NCBI GenBank assembly: GCA_028554755.1 | Contig: JAPTOF010000032.1 | Coordinates: forward strand, 930,001 to 994,000 | Direction of reading: 5' to 3' | Source: Cordia subcordata | Lineage: Eukaryota > Streptophyta > Magnoliopsida > Boraginales > Cordiaceae | Length of the DNA: 64,000 bases | In this document: one piece after another, positions 22,881 through 35,429 of the stretch | How the letters are laid out: every line of letters begins with the position of its first letter | Position numbering within the stretch: position 1 is the stretch's first letter | The notes under the pieces: generated by a model | The model's input: the letters and a program-made list of their open reading frames with translations, nothing else | Told to the model about the DNA's origin: nothing | The model's database searches: none | Made by a program: the position numbers and the translations under genes

Positions 22881-24419
22881 CAATGTTGCCTACAAACATT
22901 GACTCGCTATCTTGGTGAATCTAAGAAGCATGAAAGGGTCATTCCTTTTGTAACAGGGTCCCCAAGCCTTTTCGGATCTTCCGTTTTACTCACAAGGGTC
23001 TCATACCCCATGGGAAATTCCAAGTAGCTAAACCTCCACAAACTTAGGATTCTAACACACGTACATGGGATGTTGATATTTCGTGCCCTCTCAACTAACA
23101 TGGCCTCCCCAATATGCACATAGTCCCATAGAGAAGAAGAGAAAGAATGTACAAACACAATGACTCACAAATGACATAAGAGCCTTATTCACAACACATC
23201 AAAAGAATGAAAGAGCAATTTTTGCTTAATTGACATAGTCTCACTTAGGTACTTATTCAATGAACTTTTTGGTGCCTTTTAGCTTTTTTGCATTTTCAAT
23301 TTTTTTGGCTTTTTCAATATTTTTCATCTTTTTGCACTCTTTTGCCTTTTTCTATTTTTTTGTGCATTTTCACATTTTTATGCAACTTTTCAATGCAAAA
23401 CATGGACAAGGAGAAAAGAAAAAGAAAGGCTAAGGCACAAGAGAAGAAAACCAATCGAAAAAGAGGCACTCAGATCAACAACCCTTTTTCAAACACTTTT
23501 TTCTACCAAGCCATCGGGTAGCTACAAAGTGAGGTAATCATTCTCTACAATTTTTAAAGGCATCCCTTCTAAGTCTCAGATCTCCCCTCCACTTTATTCA
23601 CTCCCCACAATACTATCTTATATTCACAAATCAATTGAGTCAATCGCAAGAACCAACACTTCAATTAACCAAGAGATAAATGACTCTAAATGTATCAAAA
23701 ATCAAAAAAGAAAAAATTCACCATATTTAATAAAATAATGCAATCTACCCAATACAAAGCATCAAACAATGAAATCAAACTCCCACAGCCTAAAACCTAA
23801 ACTTTGCTTGTCCTCAAGCAAATAAAATAGAACCACACGATAAGTAAATAAGCAACATAAAGTATATAAGGGTGGTAGGGAAAGGGTAGATAAGTGGGGA
23901 AACAAATGGAGAAAGGATACCTATCACCTTGTGTTCTTGTTGAAGCTTATTATGCCAATGATTAAAGATTCATCTACTAACCTTATTTGTCAATGAACCA
24001 CAAGTGCTCACAAAATACAAGGGTTAGTAGCATTGCCATGCAAGCTTGCATTAGCATATGTAAATAATAAACAAGGAGTATATTAAGGGAACAAGATTGG
24101 GGATCAACACTTGTGAGGGTTAACGAAAAGAAAACAAATGAAAATAAAAGAAACAAGGAATGAAAATACCAAAATTTAACCTTGGTTGCCTCCTAGTAGT
24201 GCTAACCATAATACAGTCAACCAGGCAATCATCGACTCATCATCACTCTCTATAGATGGGTTCCTGAAGCTTGATAGTCTCTATATAAGCAATACGTGGA
24301 TCGAATGCATGCTTAAGGTGCTATCCATTCACGGTCAACTCTCGACCATCTTCAAGTCTCTATCTTATCTTTACCACTTTGGAAAGTTACGCTACCATTA
24401 TTTTATACGGGTTGTCCCA
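22881..24419 (-). other. 3' UTR of element C
   Basis: Same block order as in A and F: an A-rich tract in sense (plus-strand T-rich 23275-23390), a hairpin/purine motif at 23781-23822 and a conserved stretch before integrase. No gene. The 77- and 83-codon open frames here are in low-complexity or UTR sequence. Confidence 0.6.
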
Positions 24420-25410
24420 TCTTGTCTTTAGCTTTCCCGAAAAGAGCTTCAAACGTGAATTAAATAGCCAAACTTTATCAGAAAGAGAGAATGATTTCTT
24501 AAGAATATGCCTATCATGTATTCTCTTCATTCTATTCTTATAAAGCTTGCGCTCTCATGTGCCTCAAACCTAAGCTCCATCAAATCTGCTAGGTCAAGCT
24601 TTCTTTACTCACATGCTAAAGCCATATCAAAGTTTAGGGCCTTAATTGCCCAATATGCCTTATGTTGTAGATCTACAAGCAAGTAGCAAGCTTTCCTATA
24701 CACTAGCCTATATGGGAACATGCTAATAGGAGTCTTAAAGATAGTATGATAGGAGCAAAAAGCATCATTCAACTAATTGACCAATCTTTTCTATCGGGGC
24801 TAACTATCTTCTCTAAAATGGACTTGATCTCCCTATTGGACACTTCTACTCGTTCATTAGTTTGTAGGTGATATAGGGTAGCAACCTTGTGAGTAACCAA
24901 ATACCTTCTCAACAAAGCCTCAAGTGTCCTATGGTGAAAATGTTGGCCACATCACTAATTAAAACCTTAGGGACTCCAAATCTTAAAATGTTCTCCTTAA
25001 TGAACTTAACCATTACCTTATAGCCATTAGTACGTGTAGGAATAGCCTCAACCCATTTGGGTACATAATCAATAGCCACTAAAATGTATTGGTACCTAAA
25101 GAAAGATGGAAATAAACTAATAACATCAATTTCCCAAACATCAAACAACTCACATGGAAGAATGGGGGTAAATGGCATCATATTTCTCCTGGAGGTGAAC
25201 CCAAATAGTTGACACCTAACACATTTCCTATAATACTCTTGGGTATCCCTAAAATGACTAAGCCAAAATGGTCCACTTTGCATGACCTTAACAGTGGTCT
25301 TCTTGCCACTAAAGTGACCTCCACAACGCTTATCGTGACACATGCTCAACACACTCTCAAACTCTTTCTCGGGCACACACGGGTAAATCACTTGATCTGC
25401 ACAAACCATA
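24420..25410 (-). pseudogene. Integrase of element C, broken
   Basis: The open piece 24909-25409 (166 codons) starts just before the zinc-binding domain: His residues in MCHDKRCGGH and the CVRC pair. The catalytic core follows, with first Asp in EIDVISLF and second Asp in LISDVANIF. The glycine pair usually following the second Asp is changed. The C-terminal part continues to about 24420 in other frames. Inactive by frame breaks. Confidence 0.75.
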
Positions 25411-25649
25411 AAGAGATAAGGATTTTCCTAAAAGAAATTTCTAACTCGAGCTAAGAACCTATCTTTCTCTCTTCTCCCAATGGGAAGGAAAACACCCTAA
25501 AGTAAGCTAATTCACTATATGAGCAAACCACAATGTGTAACAAGAAATGGAAAATAATTGTTCATCAGGAAAGGAATTGCAAAAGGGGGAAGAATCACTA
25601 GCAGACTGACTAACAAGATAGGAAAGATGGTTTACAACCGAATTTTCAC

Positions 25650-27040
25650 TACCTTTCTTGTCCTGAATTTTAATATCAAGCTCTTAGAGGAGAAGCATCC
25701 ACTTAACCAAGCGCGGCTTAGACTCTTTCTTAGTTAACAAATACCTTAAAGCTGCATAATTGGTATACATAATTACCTTGGACCCTAGGATGTACAATCT
25801 AAACTTGTCTAGCAAGAACACTATTACTAGAAGCTTTTTTTTCTGTAGTGGTGTAATTTCTATAAGCCTCATCTAAAGTCTTACTAATGTAGTACAAAAC
25901 ATGGGGCAGCTTATCTTTCCTTTGACCTAAAGCATCTCCTATAGTAAAGTCGGGGGCATTACACATGATCTCAAAAGGGGAAATTGTAGTCAGGCAGCTC
26001 GATGATCGGGAAAGAGGACAATAAGGATTTAAGCCTATCAAATGCTTCAACACACTCATCATCAAACTCAAATGTGACATCTTGTGTTAAGACCTCAATA
26101 ATGGACATACTATGTGGCTAAAATCCTTAATGAACCCATGATAGAACCCTGTATGCCCTGGAAAAGATCTCATATCCTTAACACATTTAGGGATAGGCAA
26201 TTTCTCAATAACTTTTATTTTACTTGAATACCACTAGAGGACATTACATGACCCAAGACTATACCCCTTTGCGCCACAAAGTGAGACTTCTCCTAACTTA
26301 ACATTAAATTCTTCTCAATACAATAGTCTAAGACTAATGAGAGGTGACTAAGGCACTCATCAACGCTATCACCAAAGACCAAGAAACCATCCATGAATAT
26401 CTCTAAATGCTTCTCAATCATGTAGCTAAAAATGGCCATCATAACCTTTAAAATATTGCTGGCGTATTACAAAGATCGAAGGGCATTCTCCTGTAGGCAA
26501 AAATGCCATAGAGACAAGTAAAGATGGTCTTTTCTTATTACTCAGGGAACACATGGATCTAATTGTATCCTAAATACCTATCTAGAAAATAATAATAGCA
26601 ATACCTAACTACTTTACTTAAGATCTGGTCCATAAAGGGTAAAGGGAAATGATTCTTCCTAGTTATTGAGTTGAGCTTTCTATAGTCAATACAAACTCTC
26701 TAACTTATGGGAGTGCGTGTAGGGATAAGCTTTCCTCTCTTATTCTCCACAATCATGATTCTTGATTTCTCATGACAACTTGGACCGGACTAACCCACTC
26801 ACTATAAGAGATTGGATAGATAATGCCCACACTTAAGGGCTTAGTAATCTCCTTCTTGACAACCTCACTTATCTGTAGGTTTAGTCTCATTTGCATCTCC
26901 CTAGAAGGAATGGCTCCATACTCAAGATGAATTCTGTGCATACAGACAGACAGATCTATACCTCTCAAGTCCTTTATCTTCCACCCTATAGCCTTCCTAT
27001 GGTCCCTAAGAACTCCTAAGAGACGCTCTTCATGCTCACT
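25650..27040 (-). pseudogene. Reverse transcriptase and RNase H of element C, broken
   Basis: RT N-terminal block at 26753-26968 (WVSPVQVV), palm near 26400, RNase H pieces at 25799-26080 and 25684-25872 in two frames. The catalytic box reads FMDG (about 26385-26396), so the second aspartate is lost. This is a different change from the one in element A, so the two copies decayed independently. Confidence 0.8.
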
Positions 27041-27399
27041 AGATAGATTAGAAGTAATAATAACTGGAAAGGTCTCATTAGGGCTTAAGAAAGCATACTT
27101 TAAGTGCTCAGGATGGGATTTGAGCTCTTAACCAAAGGGGATTTAACCTCAAGTGAACAACCTCAAGTGAATTCTCAATCATGGAATCCTCAACCAAGGA
27201 GATAGAAGCTACACATTTTTTCTCTAAGGTCTTCGAATCAAAACGAGACAAGAAATCCTCAAATACATGAATCAATGATACCTACTCACGAATCAATGAC
27301 ATCTCAACCATAGTCCTCTTTATAAAGTCCTCAACACATGAATCAATGAAATCAACTCTAACACATTCTTCTTTTTCCTCATCTCTACTTAAACTAGCT

Positions 27400-27961
27400 C
27401 TATTCACCGCCTCTACGACCTTCATAGAAGACCTCAAATTCCAAACTTAAGCTCTAACAACCCTGACTTACAATAAATGACGGCATCTGCAGTGACAAGG
27501 AAGGGGCAACCTAGAAGAATGGGTATAGAATGCCTAGATTCATGACCAAAATCCATATCTAGCACTATGAAGTCTACGGAGTACATAAATTCTTCTACCT
27601 AGACCATAAAATCCTCTACTACACCCATTGGTCAACGCTCTGGTCTATTAGCTAACTGGATGGTAACATGGGTAAGGGACAACTCACTTAAGCCTAACTA
27701 CTAATAGAACGAGTAAGGAATGAGGTTCACATGGGACCCTAAATCTAGCAAAGCATGATCGATCTGGGTCTCCTTAATAAGACAAGGAATCGTGAAGGCT
27801 CCCGGATTACTCAACTTAGGTGAAAGGTTTGATATCCTAATTCTACTCACCTTTTTCGCGAGCATTACTGTTTTAGGCATGCTTGAAGTCTTACATTTCC
27901 TTGTGCAAAGGTCCTTGAAGAACTTAGAATACGAGGGAATAGAAAAAACTACATATATCAA
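27400..27961 (-). pseudogene. Protease of element C, broken
   Basis: The open piece 27701-27961 holds the retropepsin active-site region ALLDLGSHVNLIPYS. The LGRPFLAT-type block follows towards 27480 in a shifted frame. Asp-Leu-Gly in place of Asp-Thr-Gly is normal for this lineage. Confidence 0.75.
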
Positions 27962-28915
27962 GGGAAGATTGACCTTAAGATCTTTAAGATGCGCTAAGAC
28001 ATTGAAGAACTTAGTATCCTCACTAGGTGATAGCCTTTCTACGGCAGATGGGAATGGAACTCTAGGTGCATCATTGCTAGACTCGTGGAAATCAACAATA
28101 GGCTACTTTCTCTCCTTATATAGGTCAGATTACCTACTCTCACCATGGCCTCTAATAGGCTCTACTCTTTAGGTAGGACCCATTTTAGGCTCTCTAGACT
28201 CAGAAGGACTATTAGGTGCAGGCTTTGCATATTCAACACCTTATTGTCCACTATCCTACCACTCCTAAACGTGGTAACAACCATAGCCTGGGCCTAGGGG
28301 GGATAGTGAGATCAGTGAAGAAATAGGACTGGACTCTAAGGTTTACCTTTTGCTAGAAAGGCAACTTCTTGGGGTCTCTAATACTCAACTAAGTGGATAA
28401 CTGCCTTAACTGTGCCTCTATTTTGGCCATACACTGCATACAACTAGCCAACTCTTGTGTATATTATCCACTAATTTATGCTATTAATTCTGAATTAATT
28501 GCATTATCTTTCTTACGTCATTGCTTGTGGACTAACTACTATCTATAGGGAGTGCTTGGGGCTGAGGAACATTAGGAAGCCTAGGTTGATTAACATTGTA
28601 AAACCCTAAAGAATTAGTAAGACAAGGTCTCTATTGGAATGGGCCTTAAGGCTGGGAATGGAAGAACTCATATTGACTTTGTCTCCAAGAAAACTTAGGG
28701 TTATCCTAAATGTGCAAGTATGGGTTGTACCCACGAGAATATCCTTGTGTAGCACAAACATGCTTCTGCATAAATTCAGGAAATTGGGATACTAAGGGGC
28801 ATGATACAGTCTCATAAGATAACTCAGACCACAACGGGGTAGATGACGAACCTATGAAGCTAGTCTTACGGCCTTGTGAGGGAAGGCTTAAAGAGATGAA
28901 TTGATCTAGCTTATA
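27962..28915 (-). pseudogene. Gag C-terminal part and linker, element C
   Basis: The piece at 28706-28915 carries LDQFISLSLPSQG and the downstream FPEFMQKHVCATQGYSRGYNP, homologous to H gag at 52740-52950. The zinc knuckle between them is ruined: only its last cysteine remains. The frame is lost at 28916, where an LTR begins. Confidence 0.65.
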
Positions 28916-30184
28916 TGATGTGTCTCTAGAGGTGCAAGCTCTAAAGTCCCATAAGCACACGAATCGGTGCAATATAATATATGCGTGAGCGGGTGTTGAA
29001 CCACAGGGAGGCTAATTTGTGGAAGAAATCCAGTGCGTGTGCTCTAAAAGGTGCATAAAAGAAAACCTAACCTAAGCATGTTTTTGCTAATTTTGGATTA
29101 ACAAGAGCTTAAAAAAGGAAAAAGGGACAACAATATGAAAATAGGAATGGAAAAATGAGGAACAAGTTAATCTAGAAAGGAATTAACTAATGGAAAGGGG
29201 GTTAGGGTGATTTATGCTTGCTAATGGGTGACTGATGTCTTCTTACGAGTGCAAGTTTTAAAAGACCCGCAAGCGTACGGATCGTGCAATACAGTGTTTA
29301 CGAGTGCGGGTGTCGAACCACAGGGAGGCGTGAATATCGTGAATGTATCCTATGCTTGGTGTCCTAAAAGAGCTAAAAAGAAAGATCTAAACTAAGTGTA
29401 CTTTTTCTTGTGAAGGTTTGGATTGTCGGGAGCTCTAAGTAAATGAAAAAAAAACTAAACTATGAATAAAAACAAAACAAAAAGGGACGCTGGTTGGTTA
29501 AGAAGAAACTAACAATTGGAAAGGGATTAGGGTGACTTGGACTTATGAATGGGTAACTCTATACTCAAATGCTATGGGATTAAGGGATGATGGCTAACTA
29601 TCAAAAGTGCTCTTAACTAGGTTGTTAGTTAGTGTCCTGATTTCCCCCTAGGACTCGGTGCGGGTCCATCCCTAGGCGATGTCTCCTAGAGCTACGGCGT
29701 GGTCCTTATGACCTAGGGCCTCAAGAGGGACTAACTAACTTCCTAGGTGGCTTAGAATGAACCTACCCTAGTACCTAAACCGTTGGCTGGGTTTAAAGCC
29801 AAGACCTAGTGTTGCTAAGGTCGACTAAATCTATCCTGAAACCTATTGGCTGGATTTAAAGCCAAAGGAAACTCGACCTAGATTAGCCCTAAATTATACT
29901 CCGTCATTCTAAGATCACTACAGCAGGATTTGACTAACATTCATACACATGTGATATTGAAATTATGCTTGTTACTAGGCATGCAAATACGCATATAGAC
30001 ATGAATAAAAGCACTACCCACTTCACAACATCCATGTATAAACACATAGACATGAGTACAACATGGATTAGATGTGTTTAGTAACAAACAAACTTCAGTT
30101 AATATATATGTACTCATCTAAGTATTCTATCAACCACATAGACATGAATGAAAGAACACCCAATTAAACAACACAAATCAAAAC

Positions 30185-30208
30185 ATATATATATATATAT
30201 ATATATAT
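30185..30208. repeat. TA microsatellite in solo LTR K
   Basis: Twelve TA units at the same relative LTR position as the tract at 10073-10142. Confidence 0.9.
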
Positions 30209-30530
30209 TCAGCCATCATATCCCATATCATAAGAGTATAAAATTAACCCATTACATAAGTTTTATCACTCTATACAAGCCTACTCAGACATAATAGAAA
30301 ATAGAATGAAAGAGATATAATGAAACTCCCCTTTCATCCTAGCGATTTTAGAACACAGCTTGTAAACAATCTCGATTCCAAAGCGTTTGAATCCTCCAAC
30401 GAAGCTTGGTTCTTCATGAAAAGTATGTGAAAAGGGTGTGTGAGGCGGCTAGGGAATAGGGTTAAGTGTGTGTGAGAATAGGTGTGAAGTGTGTGTAAAA
30501 ACTCTCCTCCTTTCTGCTCCGCATCGGGCT

Positions 30531-30540
30531 TTATTTATAG
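30531..30540 (-). promoter_or_regulatory. TATA box of solo LTR K
   Basis: The minus strand reads CTATAAATAA. It lies just downstream, in transcription direction, of the palindrome array at 30552-30722, which fits a U3 promoter. Confidence 0.6.
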
Positions 30541-30551
30541 ATTCGCGCATA

Positions 30552-30722
30552 GCCGGTCGACCGTCTAGGTCGACCGACCTCTAGAGTACTCGACCGGCTT
30601 TCTTCATGGGCTCTCTGGAGTGGCCGGTCGACCTAGCCGGTCGACCGGCTCTTGAAGGGGGGTCGTCCGGCTTTTCGACGAAGCTCTCTGGAGTGGCCGG
30701 TCGACCTAGTCCGTCGACCGGC
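30552..30722 (-). promoter_or_regulatory. Array of GGTCGACC palindromes in the LTR promoter
   Basis: At least five copies of (CC)GGTCGACC(GG) or close variants plus partial copies fall in 170 bp, directly upstream of the TATA box. Other LTRs of the window have the same array in decayed form (1235-1335, 32130-32290, 12230-12470, 10495-10590). Clustered palindromes beside a promoter suggest transcription-factor sites. The factor is unknown. Confidence 0.6.
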
Positions 30723-32593
30723 TATTCTTCCTTAGCGTCCGGCTGACTTCCTTCATCCAATTTTTCATCATTTCGGCCTTTAGTCTTCTCCCTTAGACCC
30801 GTGTATGTCCTATCTTCATCACCTTTCTTTGTTCAATCTTTATCTTAACCCAAAATCACCTGAATCATTGAAAATAAGCTATTAGTGTAGCATTTTATCT
30901 CTTAAACTCAATATGCACATTTATTCACACTTGATCCTATTCCTATCAAAAGTACTACACTAATGCATCATTATAAGCATTCAACACCTCTAAAGTATAA
31001 GTAAATGGCGATGCAAACACACACCAAATCACAACTCATCAGTGACTCTCAACTTTTATGCTATGGGATTAAGGGAAATAGCTTATCCATGCGACACTCT
31101 ATAACTAGGTTGCTATTTAGTATCCTAATTTATCCCTAGGACTCGGTACGCATTTGTCCTAGTGCGTGCACTACTAGAGCTATGGCATAGTCCTTATGGT
31201 CTAGGGCCATAATAGGGACTGAACTAACTTCCTAGGTGTCCAAGAATGAGCCTACATTAGTTCCTAAACCATTAACTAGATTTAAAGCTAAGACCTAGGG
31301 TTAGTAAGGTCGACTAAACCTACCCCAACTCTTATTAATTGGATTTAAAGCTATAGAGGACTCGATCTAGGCTAGTTACTAGTTGTGCAACGTCATTCTA
31401 GGGTCACTATAGCAGGATGTTGACTTATATGCACAATCCTGCATGTTCTTAGTCTATGGTGTTATGAATGTGTTGACCTATTCACTACCAACACATCATC
31501 ATGTTTGATTTACACCATTATTAGCAATTGGGGATCAACATGTAAGCAATATTGGTGTTATATTCACAATAAAGCATGTTATTACTCACATAGACATGAA
31601 TAAAGCAAACTGACTTTGTACAATCCATAAATAAACATATGGACATGCATATTAGATGGATTAGATGTGTTCTATAACAAACAAACTTGAATTTATACAC
31701 ATACTACTCATCTACGCATTAAATCAAAATATAGACATGTATTGAGAAAAAGCCATTAACATGAAGAACAAAGTATGTATATATAGAAGCTACGAGAATC
31801 CCATAACATAAGAGTGTTAAATAAACCCATACATTAGCTAAATCACCTAATCTAATCTACTCAAACATAAATGAAAATGAGATGAAAGAGTAGTGAAGAA
31901 ACTCCCCTTCCATTCTAGCTATTTTTATACAAATCTTGAGCAAAACCCTATCCAAATGTTGTTGAAACCCTCTAAATAAGCGTAGATCCAAGTGGATATG
32001 TGTATGAGAGCATGTGTTTGAGATGGGTGAAGTAGGGTTTTATGAGTGTGAAAATGAGTATGAAGTGCGTGTGTTTTTAATAATAAAAATGAAGCAAAAA
32101 TTGAGCTCTAGTTATAGTTTCTGTAGCGCTGCCGGTCGACCGGCTCAGCGGAGTACTCGATTGGCAAAATAATGGAGCTCTCTGGTCCTATCGGTCGACT
32201 AGCTCCTGAGATATCTCGACCGGTAGAGAAGTGATACTTTCTTGAGTGACTGGTCGACCCACTCGGTTGACTGATCCTTGCCCTAAGTCGTCCGGCTGCT
32301 CCTTTGTTTTCCTCCATTCTTAATTGTTTTGGCCTCCGGTCTTCTCCCTATAACTTGTGCATCTTTTATCTTCATCACCCAACATCATCCAAGCTCAACA
32401 TTGACCCAAGACTCTTCTAAATCATCAAAAAGAAGCAATTAGTGTAGCATTTCTCTCTTAAACTTAACTATGTACAACTTTTTATGCTTAAGCCTATTCT
32501 AGCATAGTACTAAACTAATACAACTATATATGCTTATAAGACCTTCAAAACAAAAGCAAATTGCAATGCAAACACACACAAAAATGAAGAACA

Positions 32594-32630
32594 TCACCCC
32601 CAAACCTCCTCCTTGCTTGTCCCCAAGCAA
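32594..32630 (-). other. Polypurine tract with hairpin, element F
   Basis: Sense: CTTGGGGACAAGCAAGGAGG followed by AGGTTTGGGGGTG, then the LTR start TGATGTTC. This is the best preserved copy of the motif in the window. Confidence 0.8.
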
Positions 32631-33950
32631 GCCCAAACTTAAGTTATCTCTAAAGTCGATACAAAAGGTTGGCAAAAGGATTGACTCACTATCAAGGTGA
32701 ACCTAAGAAGCGTGAAGGGGTGATTCTTATTGTTGAGAGATCCTCAAGCCTCTTTGGATCCTCCTTCCACTCATAAAGGGCCTCGCACCTCGTGGGAAGT
32801 TTCGTGTAACCAAACCACCACAAGCCTAGGATTCTAAAGCACACAGTTGGGATATAGATATTTCTTGCCCCTTCAACTAACGTGCCTCTCTAACATACAC
32901 AAAGCCGCAAAGACAAGAAGAGAAAGAATATACAAATACAATGGCTCATAAAATGGCGTAAAGAGCCTTCTTCACATGTCAACAAAGAACCCAGAGGATA
33001 ACTTAAGCTAGGTTGACATTGTGTCACTTTTGCATTTATTCATAGAACTTTTTGGTGCCTTTGGCTTTTTTTTCTTCTTTTTCAATTTTTTTTATTTTTT
33101 TCAATTTTTTATTTTTTTTGCACCTTTTTGCCTTTTCCCCCTTTTTTTTTTTGGATTTTTCCATACTTTAGCGATTGCATTTACATAAAAAGAAAAGAAA
33201 AAGAAAGCCTTAGGCACATCAAAAAAAGCTAATCAAGGAAGGGGCACTCCTATCAACAACCTTTTCTCTAGCACTCTTTCCTACTAAGCCATAGGATGGC
33301 TACAAGAGGCATTCTCAAAGGCACTAACTCCCCACAACTTTCAAAGGCATCCTTTCCAAGACTCGATTTTCCCTTAACTCTATTCATTCCCCATAATGCA
33401 AACTCATTTTCACCAATTAATTGAGTCAATCACAATAGTTGACACAATGATTAACCAAGAAATAAGGAACTCTAAATGCATCAAGAATTGAAAAATTTTC
33501 ACCAATTTTAAGAACATAATGCAATCTACCTTAATATAGCATAAAATAATAAAAACCAACCCCCATACCCCCAAGCAAAAACTTTACTTGTCCTCTGGCA
33601 AATAGAGCAAAGCACATAAGAAGCAAGTAAGCAATACAAAGCCAGTAAGGGTAATGGAGATAGGATAGATATATGGGAAACCAAGTGGAGAAAGGATACA
33701 ACCTTGCGTTCTTTTCAAAGTTCTCCATGACAATGGTCTATCATTCAACTACTAACCCTGTGACTCAACAAACCACAAACACTTACAAAGACCAAGGTTA
33801 GTAGCATTGCCTATGTGAACTTGCATTGACATGTATAAATAATAAGCAATGATGCATTATATGGGAAAAGGGATCAGGATTCAACATTTCAGTGTAGGCA
33901 AAAAGAAAAGAAAGAAAACAAATGAAAGGAAAATGAAACAAGTGCAAAAT
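32631..33950 (-). other. 3' UTR of element F
   Basis: Contains the TGACATTGTGTCA block (about 33012), an A-rich tract in sense (plus-strand T-rich 33062-33160) and the upstream hairpin/purine motif (33563-33605). No coding sequence supported. Confidence 0.6.
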
Positions 33951-35410
33951 TTAACCTAGGTTGCCTCCTAGTAGCTTAACCACAATGCCGTTAACTAGGC
34001 GATCATTATTCTTCATCAACCTCCATAGATGGGGGTCCCGAAGAACTAAAACCTTCACACGAGCCATGCTTGGATTATAAGCATGTTTCAGGCCCTGTTT
34101 GCTTACTGTCAACTCATGGCCATTCTTTAAGTTCTTGATCTTTACCACTCTGAAGGTTAAGCAATTAACACCTTGTACAGACCATCCCATTATGTCTTGA
34201 GTTTCCTTGGAAAGAGCTTCAAACATGGGTTAGATAGCCAAACTTTATTGAAGGGAAAGAATGACTACTTAAGAATGTATCTATCATGAATCTTCTTCAT
34301 CCTATCCTTATAAAGCTTGGCATTCTCATACACCTTAAACCTAAGCTCCCACAATTCCGCTAGGTCAAGCTTCCTCTTCTCACTCACTCTTGCCAAATTA
34401 AAGTTTAGGGCCTTGATTGCCCAATGAGCCATGTGCTCAAGTTCTATCGACAAATGAAAAGCTTTCCTACAAACTAACATATACAAAGACATACCAATGA
34501 GAGTCTTAAAAGTGGTACGGTAAGCCTACAAGGCATCATTCAATCTAATGGACCAATCTCTCCTATTGAGCCTAACCATTTTCTCTAAAATGTGCTTAAT
34601 ATCCCTATTGGATACCTTATCCACTAGTTTGTGGGTGATAAGGGGTAGTAACATTATGGGTAATCGAGTATCTTCTTAACAAGGCCTCAAGTGTTCTATG
34701 GCGAAAGTGAAAACCACCATCAGTAATCAAGACCCTAGGGACTCCAAATCTGGAGAAAATGTTCTCCTTGATGAATTTAACCACTACCTTATGGTCATTA
34801 GTACATGTAGGAATTTCTCAACCTGTTTGGACACATAATCTATGGCCACAAAAATGTATTGGTACCTAAAGGAAGGTAGAAACGGACCCATGAAATCAAT
34901 ACTCCAAACATCAAATAGCTCACATGGAAGAATGGGAAACAAAGGCATCATGTTTCTCTTATAGATGGACTCAGGTTATTGACATCGAACACATTTTTTA
35001 CAATACTCTTGGGCATCCTCAAAGAGAGTGGGCCAAAAGAATCCATATTGCAAGACCTTCGCGACAATCTTCTTATCACTAAAATGTCCTCTATAACCAT
35101 CATCGTGACACATACTCAAGATACACTCGCACTCGTCCTCAGGCACACACTAGCAAATCACTTGATCTACACACACTTTGAAAAGATAGGGGTCCTCCTA
35201 ATAGAATTGTCTTACTTATGCTAGGAACCTATCTCTCCCTCTCTCTCCCCTATCTATGGGAGGAAAAATGCCCTTTGGCAAGATAATTGACAATGTCAGC
35301 ATACCACAGTGTATGATGAGAGATGGCAAATAATTGCTCATTGGGAAAAGAATTAAGAAAAGGGGAAGGGTCACTAGAAGACTCACTAACAAGATAGGAC
35401 AAAGGGTCCA
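33951..35410 (-). pseudogene. Integrase of element F, broken
   Basis: C-terminal pieces at 33951-34226 and 34265-34492 (LEHMAHWAIKALNFN, KLYKDRMKKIHDRYIL). The core and zinc-binding region can be followed to about 35190 in changing frames. Several single-base gaps and stops separate them. Confidence 0.7.
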
Positions 35411-35429
35411 CAACTAAGTTCTCACTAAC

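Larger units (their letters stand above)
22775..28915 (-). mobile_element. Element C: truncated Athila/Tat-type gypsy element
   Basis: Minus strand: gag tail, protease, RT, RNase H, integrase, 3' UTR and a remnant of the 3' LTR (22775-22880). The terminal PPT and most of the LTR are missing, cut by LTR E at one end and an internal deletion at the other. The gag end at 28915 abuts exactly the TGATG edge of another LTR. The LTR remnant resembles LTR J, so J (44984-47526) may be the missing 5' end. Confidence 0.75.
29233..31041 (-). mobile_element. Solo LTR K (1809 bp) with perfect target duplication
   Basis: It starts TGATGTCTTC and ends ACTCATCA, and is flanked by GTGAC on both sides (29228-29232 and 31042-31046). 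Removing it joins two halves of the F LTR in register. There is no PBS, PPT or coding sequence inside, so it is a solo LTR left by unequal recombination. The many intact TCGACC palindromes suggest it is younger than its host LTR. Confidence 0.9.
28916..32593 (-). repeat. 3' LTR of element F, split by a solo LTR
   Basis: The left edge TGATGTGTCTC (28916) and right edge GAACATCA (32593) are family LTR ends. The sequence is interrupted from 29233 to 31046 and resumes with the GTGACTCTCAAC continuation, giving an LTR of about 1.86 kb. It includes TCGACC palindromes upstream of a weak TATA (32130-32290). It is preceded by the F polypurine tract at 32594. The left flank TTATA would be half of F's target duplication within element C gag. 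Confidence 0.75.

Noticed and set aside
29200..31100. Tandem LTRs interpreted as a short element with two LTRs
   Set aside because: The sequence after 31046 continues the LTR interrupted at 29232, and the GTGAC duplication shows a simple nested solo LTR.
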